In this document: positions 48,790 to 62,180 of the stretch, piece after piece
Position numbering within the stretch: the stretch's first letter is position 1
How the letters are laid out: each line of letters starts with the position of its first letter
Assembly: GCF_032854445.1 (NCBI RefSeq)
Contig: NC_088304.1
Coordinates: 5,520,001 to 5,584,000, forward strand
Direction: 5' to 3'
From: Liolophura sinensis
Lineage: Eukaryota; Mollusca; Polyplacophora; Chitonida; Chitonidae
DNA: 64,000 nt
Notes under the pieces: model-generated
Told to the model about the DNA's origin: nothing
Databases searched by the model: none
Seen by the model: the letters and a program-made list of their open reading frames with translations, nothing else
Made by a program: the position numbers and the translations under genes

Positions 48790-51700
48790 TACTGTCTGGG
48801 TGCCTCTCTTCACCTGGACCCCCCACCAATCGTTCTTTATCCTTTTAAAAGCTACTGTATTATTCAAAGCCACACTTATGTGTATGCAGAACAAATATGT
48901 ACATGTGAAAGGAAGTGTATATTTTTTATGCATTGCCAAACAAACGCTTGGAAGCATATAAATTTTGTTGTTCCTCTTTTATTAAGCTATACTACATTCT
49001 ATATTTATATCTGTATCATGCATGCATGATGTGAATAAATGAAATCATGCAAGAAATACGGAACATTTTTATCCAGAGAACTTGCACATTTGCTGATAAC
49101 CACAAGCACCAATGGTACGCCTTGACTAGCTTAGTAGTGTCATAGTTTGAATATATTTGAATTTAAAAATTTCGTGAAAAATCCGAACATATGCAGTGCC
49201 GAAACAGTGGCTTAGAAAAAAGTAGGCGTTGGTTGCGTGCTAGTCCTAGGTCAGACACATTTCGCCTACTGTTAACCTCTCAGCCTGTGGATGCTTGTTG
49301 AAGCGAGTCAACAGACACGCGTCAAAGCTGTCAGAGTCTGCGGTTTTCGGATACACCCAGAGCTTATGGTAATTATTTTATGCTAGAAAACTTTTAATAC
49401 ACACATTGACATTTCTCGTCATTTCTGATGGTCTGTCAAGCCTTAGTGTTGCTCGATAACCAATCTGCATAACTTTCGCAACACCCAACTTGAACTGATG
49501 AAGTTTACATTTTTAGTCTGCCACCAACAACACATGTGACACATTGTAAACAGTTGTTCACTATGTTGTGATCTTTACGTACGGCTTCAATATTCTGAAT
49601 TCCTTTTCCCATTTAAGAGGATGTCTTTGGATGCTTGAAAAGGAGAAGCCCTTCCTTTGTCAGACTTTATATTTTGTGCATAAAGTGTGAAATGTAAGAA
49701 TGTACACAATCAGTAGACAGGGATAGGTCTGTCACACGAGTATCAAGCTGACAAAATTTTACGTCATGATGATATAGTTTCTCTGTATTCTATTGTATTA
49801 AATTAATTTTCGTGTTCTTCCTGGAAATAAGTGGACATTAGTGATCACATGCATGACCATTAAAACTGATCTTACACATGAATTCATTGGAGATCACGTG
49901 TGGCACAGTGAACAGGAAGGAAATCTGAATCTCAGGGGGGAAAGTTTGTCGCTTGTTAAAAGTCAGTCATTTACTTAGGCCACCTCAATGGATCTGGATG
50001 GATTAACTGCTCAGTGTGCTATTTTAAAATTCTGACATTCATCTGAACACAGACGAATTCCGTGCTCTCGGTAAACATAGTGCTGATTTCAAACTCTCGC
50101 CTCCTTCCCACTCATTGGCATTCTAACTCACCTTATGTGCTGATTTCTGTGTAATTTTCCAATGGAACCTTGAATACTATCCTGTCTGAAGTAGCACAAG
50201 CACAACTTTTCTTAATTCAACTCAGAAATCCATAAAAAAGAAATTGCATTTTTAGTACATGTAACTTTGGGTGCAGTCAGCGCAGACCTCAGTGAGATCA
50301 GTTTCATTGAGTTGGATTTTGGAAATCTGCGTCAATTTTTTTGAGAGTCAGGAATGGTCTGAGTGTTTTGATGAATGTCAGAATTTTAAAATAGCACAAA
50401 AGTCCATCTAGATGGACTTGGGACACTCCAATTTCCTTCACCCCTAATACTGGCAAGCGTCATGTAAGTGAAATAGTCTTCAGTGTGGCACTGAACTTTA
50501 GTGAGTAGAGTTATTTGAATGAGTCTGGTAAATGTATAAAAGGGTATTAGTCAAAGTCAATATGCCAAATAAATTATCAGGTGCAAGGGCTTAAAAGATG
50601 TGAAATGCCATTTATGATGAAATGAAAGTCACATATCTTTACATTGTGTTAGGGAGTTGGAGAACAGTATGGTTACAAACAGATAAATTAAAACAGAATC
50701 ACACATTTGTATTTGTCCATTGCAGTGTATGAAGGAAAATGATTGGGACAAAAGTGTTCTGTTTTAATTATCATGGTCTCTAAAGAGAACATAGAAGTGC
50801 ATGTACCTAGTAATATCAAACATATTAAGGTTTTAAAGTTTCATTTTAAATCAAACGTGTCCTTAAAAATAAACATGTCCAGTTTGGTGTGTTGATTTTT
50901 TTTTTTTAGTGTATGACTTCAAATCTTTTCAAGTTTTTGGGAATTATGCAAAACTTGACAGCTCTAGGAATTGATTCAGTTATGCACATATTAACATATT
51001 CTTCAAAATTAAATGAATCTTTGTTAACTGTTTCTTGGCAAACACAGTAGTTTTCAATTGTAGCATTGCGATCTTCAATTTAAGTTTGATATTCATATTT
51101 TGGCTGACAATAATTTTTGTTGCCATAGCAACCAGGAATCAAGGGTATATACATGTACCTTTATTGTGTAAATTTATTTAGAATTTTCTGTGACTTGCCA
51201 TTGTTTGTGAATCTTTAAAAACGACCTTACTACTCTGTGATTATAGTTGTGTGAAAGCAACTAACAAGAGTTGGCTTTTGACTGGTTCATGTCACATATT
51301 ATATTTACTGTTGTCATGGTAACTGCCAAAAATGACAATTTTTATCTACCAATATTTATGGGATCAAGAGGAATTTTTGTGATGAATTACTACACATAAT
51401 TTGGATTGTGAGGAAATTTGATTGTGATCTGTGTATCTTTTGTATATGAAGAAGATGGAATTAAACCAGTAAAATCCCATTTTCATTTTAAAGAATCAAC
51501 ATTGACGATCACCAGTGTTCTACCAGTTCACCTCTGGTAAAATGTTTTAAATAATTTTTTTTTATGCAGGTTCTTTTAAATTTAATGGATTTGTATAAAT
51601 TTAACCTACAAAAAAAGGATGTTGACTTTTGTAATTTGTAGAATAAAGTTTCCAAATCTCCATATGTTCAGCCAGACTCTGTCCCTTCACAGCCTGTCTA

Positions 51701-53985
51701 AAATGTTTGGAATGAAATCACATTTATGTGTATATTTCTTCATACAAATAATGAGAATAATAATGGTTCCACTTTCTGTATGGTGTATTATGTGATGCTG
51801 AGCAGTTTAACGTTTGAAAACAACAGGTGAATGAAAAAGTATAACAACTGATTAATACAGTGCTGTGTAAAGTGATATGGGATAGAGTGGTGTGAAGGTA
51901 TAGAGGTACTGGGTGTGGTCAGGTTACACATAGGCTTAGGGCTACACATACAGTGTTATACTGCATGACCGGCTGTGAGCTTCACAAGTAAATGGCAGTT
52001 CTCACCATTTCTTTTTCCAGCAGTATTCACATGTGGCCCAGATTTAAAGTAGTGAGTTTGAACAATCTGCTGGTCTATACATCTATACAGAGACCATTAA
52101 ACTGAGGTGCTGCATCACATTGACCTAAATTCTAAACTAAAAACAATGAGGGTTCATGGTTTCAATTAGAACCTTAAGCAGTTAATTAAATTGTAGCACA
52201 GATATTTCGGGAGTTGGAAAGTCACATATGGTGGAGTTATTTAACTAATTAGTTAATATTTAAAGGACAAGACAGTACCTGGCTAAAACATGTTTTAATC
52301 GATAGCAGGCTACTCAGGCTTTCTGAGAAGTATCATACTTTATTATTGTAATGAGATTTCACTGGCTGGTGTGTATTGAGGCACCCATCTTGAGAACTTT
52401 CCATGACATGACATACAATAAGTCAGAACTGCTGAATAAGCCATCGTTTTGAGATTGTTTACAACGCTTTAGTCACTTGCAGCCGAAGGCCCATTTCACA
52501 AAGTGCTGTGAGGTAGGTCTATATCATTTACGCACCATGGCACATGTAAAATCAGTTCGTTTAGGAGCTGTGTAATATTGAATGACAGTATCACAAATGA
52601 TATCAGACAATAAGTTCAGTAGCATACTGTCTCACCTCAAACCACATTCATCTCCCCAATACACCTGAGGCCTACTTAGACATGCTGTTCAAGTTGTACA
52701 GTTACATTTCTCGTCGTTCATTGTAGCGTTCAGTCAACAGTTTCTAAATAACAAATATCAGAGATATTGCTAAATATAGGAATGCCGAAGGTTTGTGGGA
52801 ATGAGAAGACCGGACAACACTTAACATTAATTAAATCTTGATATAATTTTATTTCGATGAATTTTTTAGAACTGAATAATTTAAATTTGAATCCTTTGTC
52901 TTTATCTCATGCAAGGGATGTTTTTTTCTGTTTTCTTTTATAAAATACAGTCAAATTATTGAAATGCTGTTCAAGCCAATCGAGATGCTTTCTCTGACAT
53001 CTGCGATAACTAGATTAGCACACTGCTCTTGTCTTAGAGTTCATGTACTACAACAAAATTGAAGCGTAAAATCCAGCGACAGTCGATTGCCTTGATCATG
53101 CAGCCCCGGTGGGGCTTAGACTTACTTCCATTTGTATAAGAATTGAGCATGAATCTAGTTGTACAACAATCTTATTGTAATTTTGTAAACATTTAATTGG
53201 GCTCAAAATCACCAGCACAACCACTCAGGAGGCTACGACCAGAGATAGGAATATCCCGGGTATTTAAACAGGGTTGCTGGAGTTCCTTGTAAATGATATA
53301 GTAGGCCTGCTGTATCAACAGTTCAAGCAGTGGAAAAAATGTCCGTATTTACAGAATATATATGTCGAATTTCTGAGAAAGATATTTATCACGTGGGCCT
53401 TCATCACTGAAGTCCTCAACTTTGATCTGCCATAGACTAGTGCTTGGACTATTACACGGAAAATACCTTTGATGTTAGAGAGCTCAAGTAAACGCGACAT
53501 CACCTTGATCTTGATAATAGTGATGTGCTAAAACCATGTCAGGACGAAGTTTCATTAAACTATTACTGGGTTGCAAAAAGTCTAAAAAAATATTTAATGC
53601 CTGTTTAAAATACTTTGAATGGTAGTCTTTCAGTGGACATAAACATGAGTCAGGTGCTGTCTCTTCACATGAACTACATGTACATGGCCATGATTTCTTA
53701 TGTGTTACGCATATATTGGGGATATACTGACTTAGCCCACCTATATGTATGTGCTTGGTGTACCCAAAGATTATCGTCCTGAAATGATCTGATATTAAGA
53801 CTGATATGTGGTGTTATTTTATCAAGGATATAGCGAGTAAAAACATATTTTTGAAACCATTCATTTCTCTGACATATATATATATAATATATAATATTAT
53901 AAAATATGAATTTGTGCTTGATTGAGTTCAACTCTTTTGGTTATTTTTTTAGTACTCTTTTAGCCTGAGTTAAATGTGAATAATT
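48790..53985. other. Upstream gene-free region, no gene recognised
   Basis: About 5.2 kb of AT-rich sequence upstream of PRPF8 with no conserved coding exon on either strand and no sizeable tandem array. A plus-strand string ending CTTATG|GTAATTATT near 49365 could be a divergent non-coding exon, but nothing else supports it. Confidence 0.5.
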
Positions 53986-53989
53986 TTGA

Positions 53990-54190
53990 TTTATTTATTT
54001 GATTGATGTTTTACGCCGTACTCAAGAATATTTCACTTATACGACGACCAGCATTATGGTGGGAGGAAACCGGGCAGAGCCCAGGGGAAACCCGTGACTA
54101 TCTGCAGGTTGGTGGCAGACCTTCACACATACGAGCGGAGAGGAAGCCAGCATGAGCTGGACTTGAACTCAAAGTGACCGCAATAATAAT
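53990..54190 (-). mobile_element. SINE-A, 5'-truncated, with 11-bp target-site duplication
   Basis: The body runs from (AAAT)n to TTGAGTTCAAGTCCAGC (box B kept, box A lost) and ends in a short (ATT)n. AATAATTTTGA flanks it exactly at 53979-53989 and 54191-54201. It is among the least diverged copies. Confidence 0.9.
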
Positions 54191-54201
54191 AATAATTTTG
54201 A

Positions 54202-55398
54202 AATATTGATACCTGAATAGTTAATCATATTGTTTTTTTTTTGTTTTTGTTTTTTTTTGATATGCTGAAATCTGATAATACCCAATTGGCTATTGGAAAG
54301 GGTATTTTAATGTTGTTCATAATTATACTGGGGTACAATAACCTGGCATGGAATCATTAATGAAGCTGAAGTGACCAAGCAGCAACTGTACAAGGTGCGG
54401 GTTCAATACTGGGCTTGGACTTACACTGTTAATATACAAATCAAATAAATAGCTAAATGCAAATTTCATGACTTGATGACCAATTAATTATAGCTCAGAT
54501 ATTTAGTTATGGAACAGTTTGGATGGTAGTTAATATGAACAGTTTTGTTTTAGCAGTTTTAGCTGCAGTATTTATGTTATCTTAATTAAATATTCTCTGG
54601 ATTTGACTGTTCTGAGCAAATTATCCCAGAGTTGTATATATTCTGGGTGTGGGTTTGCTGTGGACTACCTTTGTATGCACATGTTCAGTGTATAAGGATG
54701 TAGGCTGTGCTGACCTGTAGTCCTGTGTCTACCTGGCTTACAGTTCTGTGCTGGCAATCCAGTAATTGGCCGCTAACCCACCTGTATTGTGCATGTGAAA
54801 TGATCCTGAGAACAGAATATTTCTGTCAGATTCAAAAGAAATCTGTATATGTATACAAATATATGATAACTTATGTAAGCATTATATGAAAATAGGCCAA
54901 ATGTGAAAATTTGTAGTTGTTTCGAAACTCAAGTTCAGTGTCTGTTTTCTCCATATTCTTAATGCGGTGGGCATGTTGGTACAGTATGGAATTATTTTAG
55001 ACATTGTCTGGTCAGATTAAATAAGAACAAACTCTCTGTTCTTTATTCAACGTACAGGAAATGCCCTCTAATTGTATCCTTAACTTAAGTTACCATTTTG
55101 GCTGATTTTGAGAGTTCTTTTAGTCCGTAAGAAAGAGAAAGGTGTTTTATGATCTGTTTGGATGGCAGAGTGGTAGGATATCTCCTACTGGAGAAATGTA
55201 AGTTCAGAACCAAAATTAATATTTTCGGACATCTTCTTGTCTCTGATAATGCTTTTTTTAGGTCATTTACCTTAACTTCTAGGAGTGGTGTTGAAAAATT
55301 ATGCTTTTTGTTGAATTCTTCAATTCATTACAACAATTTGCACTCAAGTTTCACCCAGCAACAGGTAAACAAGTCAATTACTTTAGAAGAAATGGCAG
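54202..55398. other. Intergenic, no gene recognised
   Basis: AT-rich sequence with a T-rich tract near 54230-54260 and no coding similarity. Confidence 0.5.
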
Positions 55399-55399
55399 C

Positions 55400-55520
55400 C
55401 TGGACGTTGCCAGGTCAGCCAGTCTTGCCGTTGCTAGGTCATGCCAGTCTTGCCATTGCTAGGCCATGCCAGTCTTGCCGTTGCTAGGTCATGCCAGTCT
55501 TGCCGTTGCTAGGTCATGCC
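55400..55520. repeat. 25-bp minisatellite, about 4.5 copies
   Basis: The unit is AGTCTTGCCGTTGCTAGGTC plus ATGCC, with very little divergence. Confidence 0.9.
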
Positions 55521-55598
55521 ACTAGGCCTTGATGACTATAAGTAATTGAAAGATCAGTGGTATACCCTGTGGAGAACATGTATGGCGTGGCTTCTGTC

Positions 55599-55913
55599 AG
55601 AAGGCCCATAGCCTTCTGTCTACTCTCCTGATGCAGAGGTCCATAGCCTTCTGTCTACTGTCTTGATGCAGAGGTCCATAGCCTTCTATCTACTCTCCTG
55701 ATGCAGAGGTCCACAGCCTTCTGTCTACTGTCTTGATGCAGAGGCCCATAGCCTTCTGTCTACTCTCTTGATGCAGAGGCCCATAGCCTTCTGTCTACTC
55801 TCTTGATGCAGAGGCCCATAGCCTTCTGTCTACTCTCTTGATGCAGAGGCCCATAGCCTTCTGTCTACTCTCTTGATGCAGAGGTCCATAGCCTTCTGTC
55901 TACTACGTCTGAT
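55599..55913. repeat. 35-bp minisatellite, about nine copies
   Basis: The unit is AGAGGCCCATAGCCTTCTGT plus CTACTCTCTTGATGC. Variants (CCCATA/TCCATA, TCTCTT/TCTCCT/TGTCTT) occur in blocks. Confidence 0.93.
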
Positions 55914-56757
55914 GGAAGGGCCCACAAATCTGATATAGTTACCTAATGAACATTCATGTAATCCAGAATGACAAATGGAAGCCGTAATGTTGTGATGATG
56001 TTGTGAAGTTACTGGGTCTGAAGGTGCATGGATAAGCAGGAAGGTGGATAAGGCCCAATTTTAACAAATTTGTTCATACACAGATAAGGTTTTAAGTACA
56101 GAGACTATTTGTGGTTCCCTTTTGTGTAATTGGGGAAGCCAAGTATTGCGGAAGTAGTTTTGGCTTTGTTGAAAATGCGAAACTGGTTAGTCGAAACCTT
56201 GTCTATTTCCACATTACGTGAATTTTCATAAAAGCACTCCTCCACTTTGACCAATGAAAATTCGTACCCTTTTCCAAGATATTCTGCTTGTTTTGAGCTT
56301 TCAGTAGCTCAGATGACATCACTTTGTACTTGTGTCAGAAAACCAGGTGTCCTTTGACAGAGCATAGAATGGGTAGATTCAAATGGCGTGTCGTGGAGAT
56401 AAAGTATGCCAGCTTTAACTGGATGCAGAGTATATGTTGCTTTTAAAGTCTCATGTATGCCTAAAATCACCTGAATAATTGAGCGATGAGAAAAAGCTTG
56501 AGCTCTTTTAACATCCCATTATACATAGGTTTTATGTGGCTTTTTTGTCAGACACAAGGCAACTGCTTGTACTTTTGTGAGGGGGAAGGGGGGAGGGGGG
56601 AAGAGATCTTTGAATAATTAAATACAAGTGCCGAATTCTTCATCCTGCCAGGGGATGTTTTTCTGCTTGTCATCCACTTTGCCTTTATTTGTTTGCGGAG
56701 ACATGGGTTGGAAATAAGAGAGATTTATAAAATAGAAGGAAAGTAACTATGAGTATT
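55914..56757. other. Intergenic, no gene recognised
   Basis: AT-rich. A short G-rich run lies at 56579-56606 (GGGGGAAGGGGGGAGGGGGG), a possible quadruplex. Confidence 0.5.
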
Positions 56758-56900
56758 GAGGATCTGGCGGCAACCTGCGGATGTTCGTGGGTTTCCCTCT
56801 GGGCTCTGCCCGGTTTCCTCCACACTATAATGCTGGCCGCCATCATATAAGTGAAATAGTCTTGAGTTCTGCATAAAACACCAATCCAATAAATAAATGA
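56758..56900 (+). mobile_element. SINE-A, 5'-truncated, plus strand, with 9-bp target-site duplication
   Basis: It reads GGCAACCTGCGGATGTTCGT, GGGCTCTGCCCGGTTTCCTC, ATAATGCTGGCCGCCATCAT, then an AATAAATAAATG tail. ATGAGTATT flanks it at 56749-56757 and 56901-56909. Confidence 0.88.
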
Positions 56901-56909
56901 ATGAGTATT

Positions 56910-57650
56910 AAAGGTCTAGTTGTCAATCTATGTTTCAGTCGGCTTCTATATTTATGCCATGATCAAGAAATTTGTGCTGTAATTCATTTAATTTTTGGGA
57001 TATGTGGTCTGGGCTTTTATGGCCAATACACATGTAGATGTATTTGTTACGGGAATAAATAGGGTATGTATCTTTTCTGAAAAAAAAGGGAGGTAAGTGT
57101 AATTATTTTGGGGCTTTCTGCTCTACCAGTATCTGTCCTAAAACTTAGAAGAGTGACAGTTTGTGTTATTTATTGTACATATTTTCTGATGATGACAAAA
57201 ACATATAATAGCCTGAATATAAATAACTAATAACTTTCATTCTCATAGTTACTTCCTTTCTATTTTGTGCAAAACTGACCTGTGGAACCAAGGGAGAGGC
57301 TCATGTCTATCATGGATGGATGTACATGTGTGGACAGGCTGAATTTAGAAATAAAAAAAATGCTGTTGTAATTCAACTGTGGCCTTTGTAGAATGCATTT
57401 AAACCATTCTGACACACCATTTTATCAATCAGTGTGTCGACTATTTTGAGAATGGTGAAATAGTTTGAAAATGCACTCTTGCCTTGCATAAGTTAAGACT
57501 CCATGGGGATGGGTTGCAGCTTTTAGAGTTTGTAGCATATTTCATACTGGAAACAATATACAGGTTAATAGAATTTCTGCTGGCTCCTGACATGTCGTGA
57601 AGCATATTGTTTGGTATAAATTTGAAAACACATCTCCCATGAAGATACCT
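56910..57650. other. Intergenic, no gene recognised
   Basis: AT-rich unique sequence. Confidence 0.5.

Positions 57651-57651
<1 letters not shown>

Positions 57652-57707
<56 letters not shown>
57652..57707. repeat. (TA)n microsatellite, about 27 units
   Basis: An uninterrupted alternating TA tract of more than 50 bp; likely length-polymorphic and cruciform-prone. Confidence 0.97.
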
Positions 57708-57711
<4 letters not shown>

Positions 57712-58700
57712 CATGTATTCATATTAAATGCAGATTTAAGAGATTGTAATAAATGTGTGAAGAATATTTGGGCTATAATTATAATTTCTACAAACTGCTC
57801 ACATGCTGTGAAGTACAGTATGTGGCAGCCTGTGTTCATCTATGGTTATATGTACAGACTCATACACACCAAGTACATGTATATTGTATCTTGCATGGGT
57901 AAAAAATTTAATTGATCTGGCCTGAAATCAATATGCATTTTTCGTCTTGGCTTGACAGTTTGCGAGGTAATGATTTTTTTTTTTTTTTTTAAAATGATAT
58001 CAGTTGTGCTCTAATAAGCCTAAGGACAGTGTGTGGATGTGGACTGGGCATACAGATATTTACAGCCCACTGTGGTTAGTTTTTGAAGCTCCGAGCAAGT
58101 GTGCTCTTGAAATATTGAAAATGATTTATGCAGAGGATATCGCCCCTCAGTCTTATGATATATTGTACCTGTATGTTTGCGTTAGTTTGAATTGTTGTCC
58201 TGGCCACGGGGGCCGGGGGTGGAGGTGGGGGGTGGGGTGGTGGCTGTAACCTGTCTTGGAATCACTGGCCCTCATTCAGATTTTAGAAATTCCCCTGCCT
58301 GCAGTGTTTTCCTCACTCAGTAAAGTAACCTCTTTCATATGTGTACATGTCATACAGATTTGAGAATGGTGTTAAATTAAATTAGAAGGCTGACAGTGCA
58401 AAGCTCTACGAAAGCTTAAATACCCTAAATGACCATTTAGGGTCATTTTGTCCATGACTAACGTGCCCATTTTTCCTGACCCTGAGAATTCTAATGATTT
58501 TAGAAAGGTGTTTTGAGGATTGCTTGGAACATGGGGTGATATTCTGCTGGAAAATTGTATGTTTCAGCATCACAAATAATATTTAACGTCATTTAGGTAA
58601 GTCCCACCAAAATTTGATGAAAGGGTCTTTAGCCCATGGGGAGTCTGGGCGGAAAATTCCATTCAAATCCCCACATGCACGTAACTTTTTCCATAAAGTT
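57708..58700. other. Intergenic, with a G-rich tract at 58208-58245
   Basis: No gene recognised. Positions 58208-58245 hold several runs of three to six G on the plus strand (GGGGGCCGGGGGTGGAGGTG and onward), with quadruplex potential. Confidence 0.5.
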
Positions 58701-58707
58701 GATGACG

Positions 58708-59700
58708 GACAGACATACAGACACTGACATACAGACATACAGACACTGACATACAGACATACAGACACTGACATACAGACACTGACATGCAGACATACAG
58801 ACACTGACATAGACATAGACACTGGCATACAGACATACAGACACTGACATACAGACACTGACATACAGACATACAGACACTGACATACAGACATAGACAC
58901 TGACATACAGACATACAGACACTGACATACAGACACTGACATACAGACATACAGACACTGACATACAGACATACTGACATACAGACATTGACATACAGAC
59001 ATACAGACACTGACATACAGACCCTGACATAAAGACACTGATATAGACATACAGACACTGACATACAGACACTGACATACAGACACTGACATACAGACAT
59101 ACAGACACTGACATACAGACACTGACATACAGACATACAGACACTGACATACAGACATAGACACTGACATACAGACATACAGACACTGACATACAGACAC
59201 TGACATACAGACATACAGACACTGACATACTGACATACTGACATACAGACATTGACATACAGACATACAGACACTGACATACAGACACTGACATAAAGAC
59301 ACTGACACTGACATACAGACACTGACATACAGACACTGACATACAGACATACAGACACTGACATACAGACACTGACATACATACACTGACATACAGACAT
59401 ACAGACACTGACATACAGACATACAGACACTGACATACAGACACTGACATACAGACACTGACATACAGACACTGACATACAGACACTGACATACAGACAT
59501 ACAGACACTGACATACAGACATACAGACACTGACATACAGACATACAGACACTGATATACAGACACTGACATACAGACATACAGACACTGACATACAGAC
59601 ATACAGACACTGACATACAGACACTGACATACAGACATACAGACACTGACATACAGACATACAGACACTGACATACAGACATACAGACACTGACATACAA
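58708..59700. repeat. About 1 kb minisatellite of ACATACAG and ACACTGACATACAG units
   Basis: The array alternates an 8-bp unit (ACATACAG) with a 14-bp unit (ACACTGACATACAG), so 22-bp and 36-bp super-units recur. All three minus-strand frames stay open for more than 370 codons, giving Cys/Leu/Tyr/Val/Met/Ser repeats. This follows from the unit having no stop in any of those frames and is not evidence of a protein. Confidence 0.95.
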
Positions 59701-62045
59701 GTAAATGCACATAAACACTGGCATAAACATAACCGCCTTTGCAGAGATGATAATAAATATTTGTGCGAGAGGACCAAACTTTGCTAAACAGAATTTGTTG
59801 TATTTTATCAAGACGCCAGCAAGTTTAGGCTATTTGTGTACAGGACAACTAATGAAGTTAGACAATTAAGCAACCACAAAATGGAATTTTGTTTTGTAAA
59901 ACCGCAGGCCCAGCTATGAGCAGCCATCAAGCATTCCTTGTTCCCTCAGTCTGGTTTATGACAGACTGTTATACCAACTGTCGGCTGTATACCTTAAACT
60001 AAACATTTTTTTGTTGCTTTGTTAAACTGATCCAGATAGTATTTTCCAATCATTTAAATAAAGTTTTGCTTGAAGACCATTTCTACCAAGAAAAATTTGC
60101 AGAAAGTGTTGTGCTAATGAGAAGAAAAATGGTTGAGAAGGGATACCATATTAAAGAGCTCTTCATTCAGTTAATATTTGGACTTAGCTGCTGGAGTTAT
60201 ATAATCTGTTTCACCCAAGATATTTTCCGATAAGAAATTAATCGAATATCACAGTAAAAATCTTATGTGGCCTCATAAGATGGGAGAATCAATTAGAATC
60301 AAGCAAAATGTGTTGCATGAAACATGCTAAACTTTGGGTGAAATGCAGCAATTGCCAAATATATACGAGTGACGTGACTCATTCCCTGGCATTCCCTGAT
60401 ACTAAGCCTGACAGCTATAACAGAGCTGGAAGAAAAGAGACTCACAGCAAAGTGCCGAATCAACGCGATCAGACCTGGTGATTGAACGCTCGTTGAATTT
60501 TTAATGATGGGGATTTTGTTGTTCTTAGTGGTGTTCGGCTAATATGTCACCCAACTAGGGTATGATCATTCCTGTTATCTGTTGTAAATCTCCAGGCAAC
60601 ATCATTGCCTAATGGATGGTGTAGATCCCTACCCCTCGTGTGTATGTGTATGTTGGCGTAATCCTCTCCCCCTACCCCCCAACACCCCCAACCCACCCAC
60701 CCTACTCCCCCTGCTATCATCTCACTTTGATCTCCTGTTATTGGTTCTGTGTCGGACAGCAGTAGGTCAGGCTCTCAGTATTGATTGATCCAGACTCTCC
60801 ACGATTTTGCGACCATGTAATTTACACCCACTGCTTGTATGTCTGAGATCGTGTAGGGACCACAGGGAGTGCTGTCATTGTACCAGAGGTGTGGAGGGGA
60901 AAGGCTGTGGATTACTGGCCGCCCATCCATTCTATTAGCAGCGATTACTGAACGTCTGCAGAGTGGATTGTGTCCCCGCCAACATAGCATCCTGCATTAA
61001 CACCAGCATAAGGACTTACAGTATTTATATGTACATAGAGAGAGTACCCCGCATATCAGCCTTCATAGCTGTGTCATCAGGATTCTTGTGCCAAACTATG
61101 TCTTCCTTAAATACATCAGTGTAACTGTCATGGAGTGCATTGGCCAACGGTTTATTTAACGTGAGGGGATTCCCCTATCATCAAGGCAGCCACAAAATCC
61201 AAGGACGACTGTTTTGTGTTACTGGGGATGATTTAATTCTGAGCTCTATGTCTTCAGTTTCTTGTATGTGATCATACGGTTTCAAACTATTTATCACTAC
61301 TTCAGAGTCAGTATACACTATTCATTCAGGTCTCGGTATGAATTGACTTGGGCTCTTCTGTACAGTGTATAATGTAATGTCCTGTACATATACATATGTA
61401 CAGCACAATTCACCAATTCTGACCAAGGAACTTGGGTACAGCGAGCAGACCTTGTTTGATACACTTATACCAGTTTCTTATGTGTGGGTGTGTGTGTGTG
61501 TACTTAGACAGTGGTATAAATTCTTTTTTTTTTTTTTGTTAAAAATCAAATGAAAATCCTAATACTAGAGACTTTGTACTGGATCTACTGCCTTCGTATT
61601 TTCAAACCAGGCCAGAGCCTCAAATTCCTGGAGATACTGGAGCTATAGAGCCCTTATACATGTACGCTTAGTAGTCTGAAGTTATGTTTCCCTATAACGT
61701 AGGATTCTATGTTGGGGAAGACCTACAACTGCTGTGACAGCCACGGGATGATACCAGAGCTGTGTTTTTCCTTGTGTTAATGACTACATGATGTACATTT
61801 GTGCAGACTTTGCGTGTATGTCAGTCCTATGTACATTTATACATATGTAGATACCAGGACACCAAGCTCGTCTCTGTGTCCACAATCAGCAGAATCTTCA
61901 AACACAGTGCGACAGTTGCTAGATGCTAGATTTTGTTCTGTGTTTTATGTATGTGTACATTCTGCAAAACAGCAGATGAATTGAATTGACAGCTGAGCAC
62001 ACACAGCCTGATGCATATATTATGCAGTTGTATAGGGTATGGTTG
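59701..62045. other. Intergenic, no gene recognised
   Basis: AT-rich with a C-rich tract at 60664-60712 (runs of CCCCC; G-quadruplex potential on the minus strand), and a short (TG)n and T-run near 61486-61540. No coding similarity. Confidence 0.5.
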
Positions 62046-62049
62046 ACAC

Positions 62050-62180
62050 ACACAGCTTGACATGGATGTGTCAGTGTGCTTGCCTATGGACACAGCTTGA
62101 CATGGATGTATCAATGTGCTTGTCTATGGACACAGCTTGACATGGATGTGTCAATGTGCTTGTCCGTGGACACAGTTTGA
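62050..62180. repeat. 40-bp minisatellite, about three copies
   Basis: The unit is GCTTGACATGGATGTGTCAG plus TGTGCTTGCCTATGGACACA; starts near 62054, 62094 and 62134, with a partial fourth copy. Confidence 0.92.

Noticed and set aside
58589-59811. Overlapping minus-strand open frames of 370-380 codons rich in Cys, Tyr, Val, Met and Ser
   Set aside because: They are produced by a stop-free 8/14-bp tandem repeat that is open in all three minus-strand frames; there is no non-repeat conserved domain, and the ends run into ordinary intergenic DNA.
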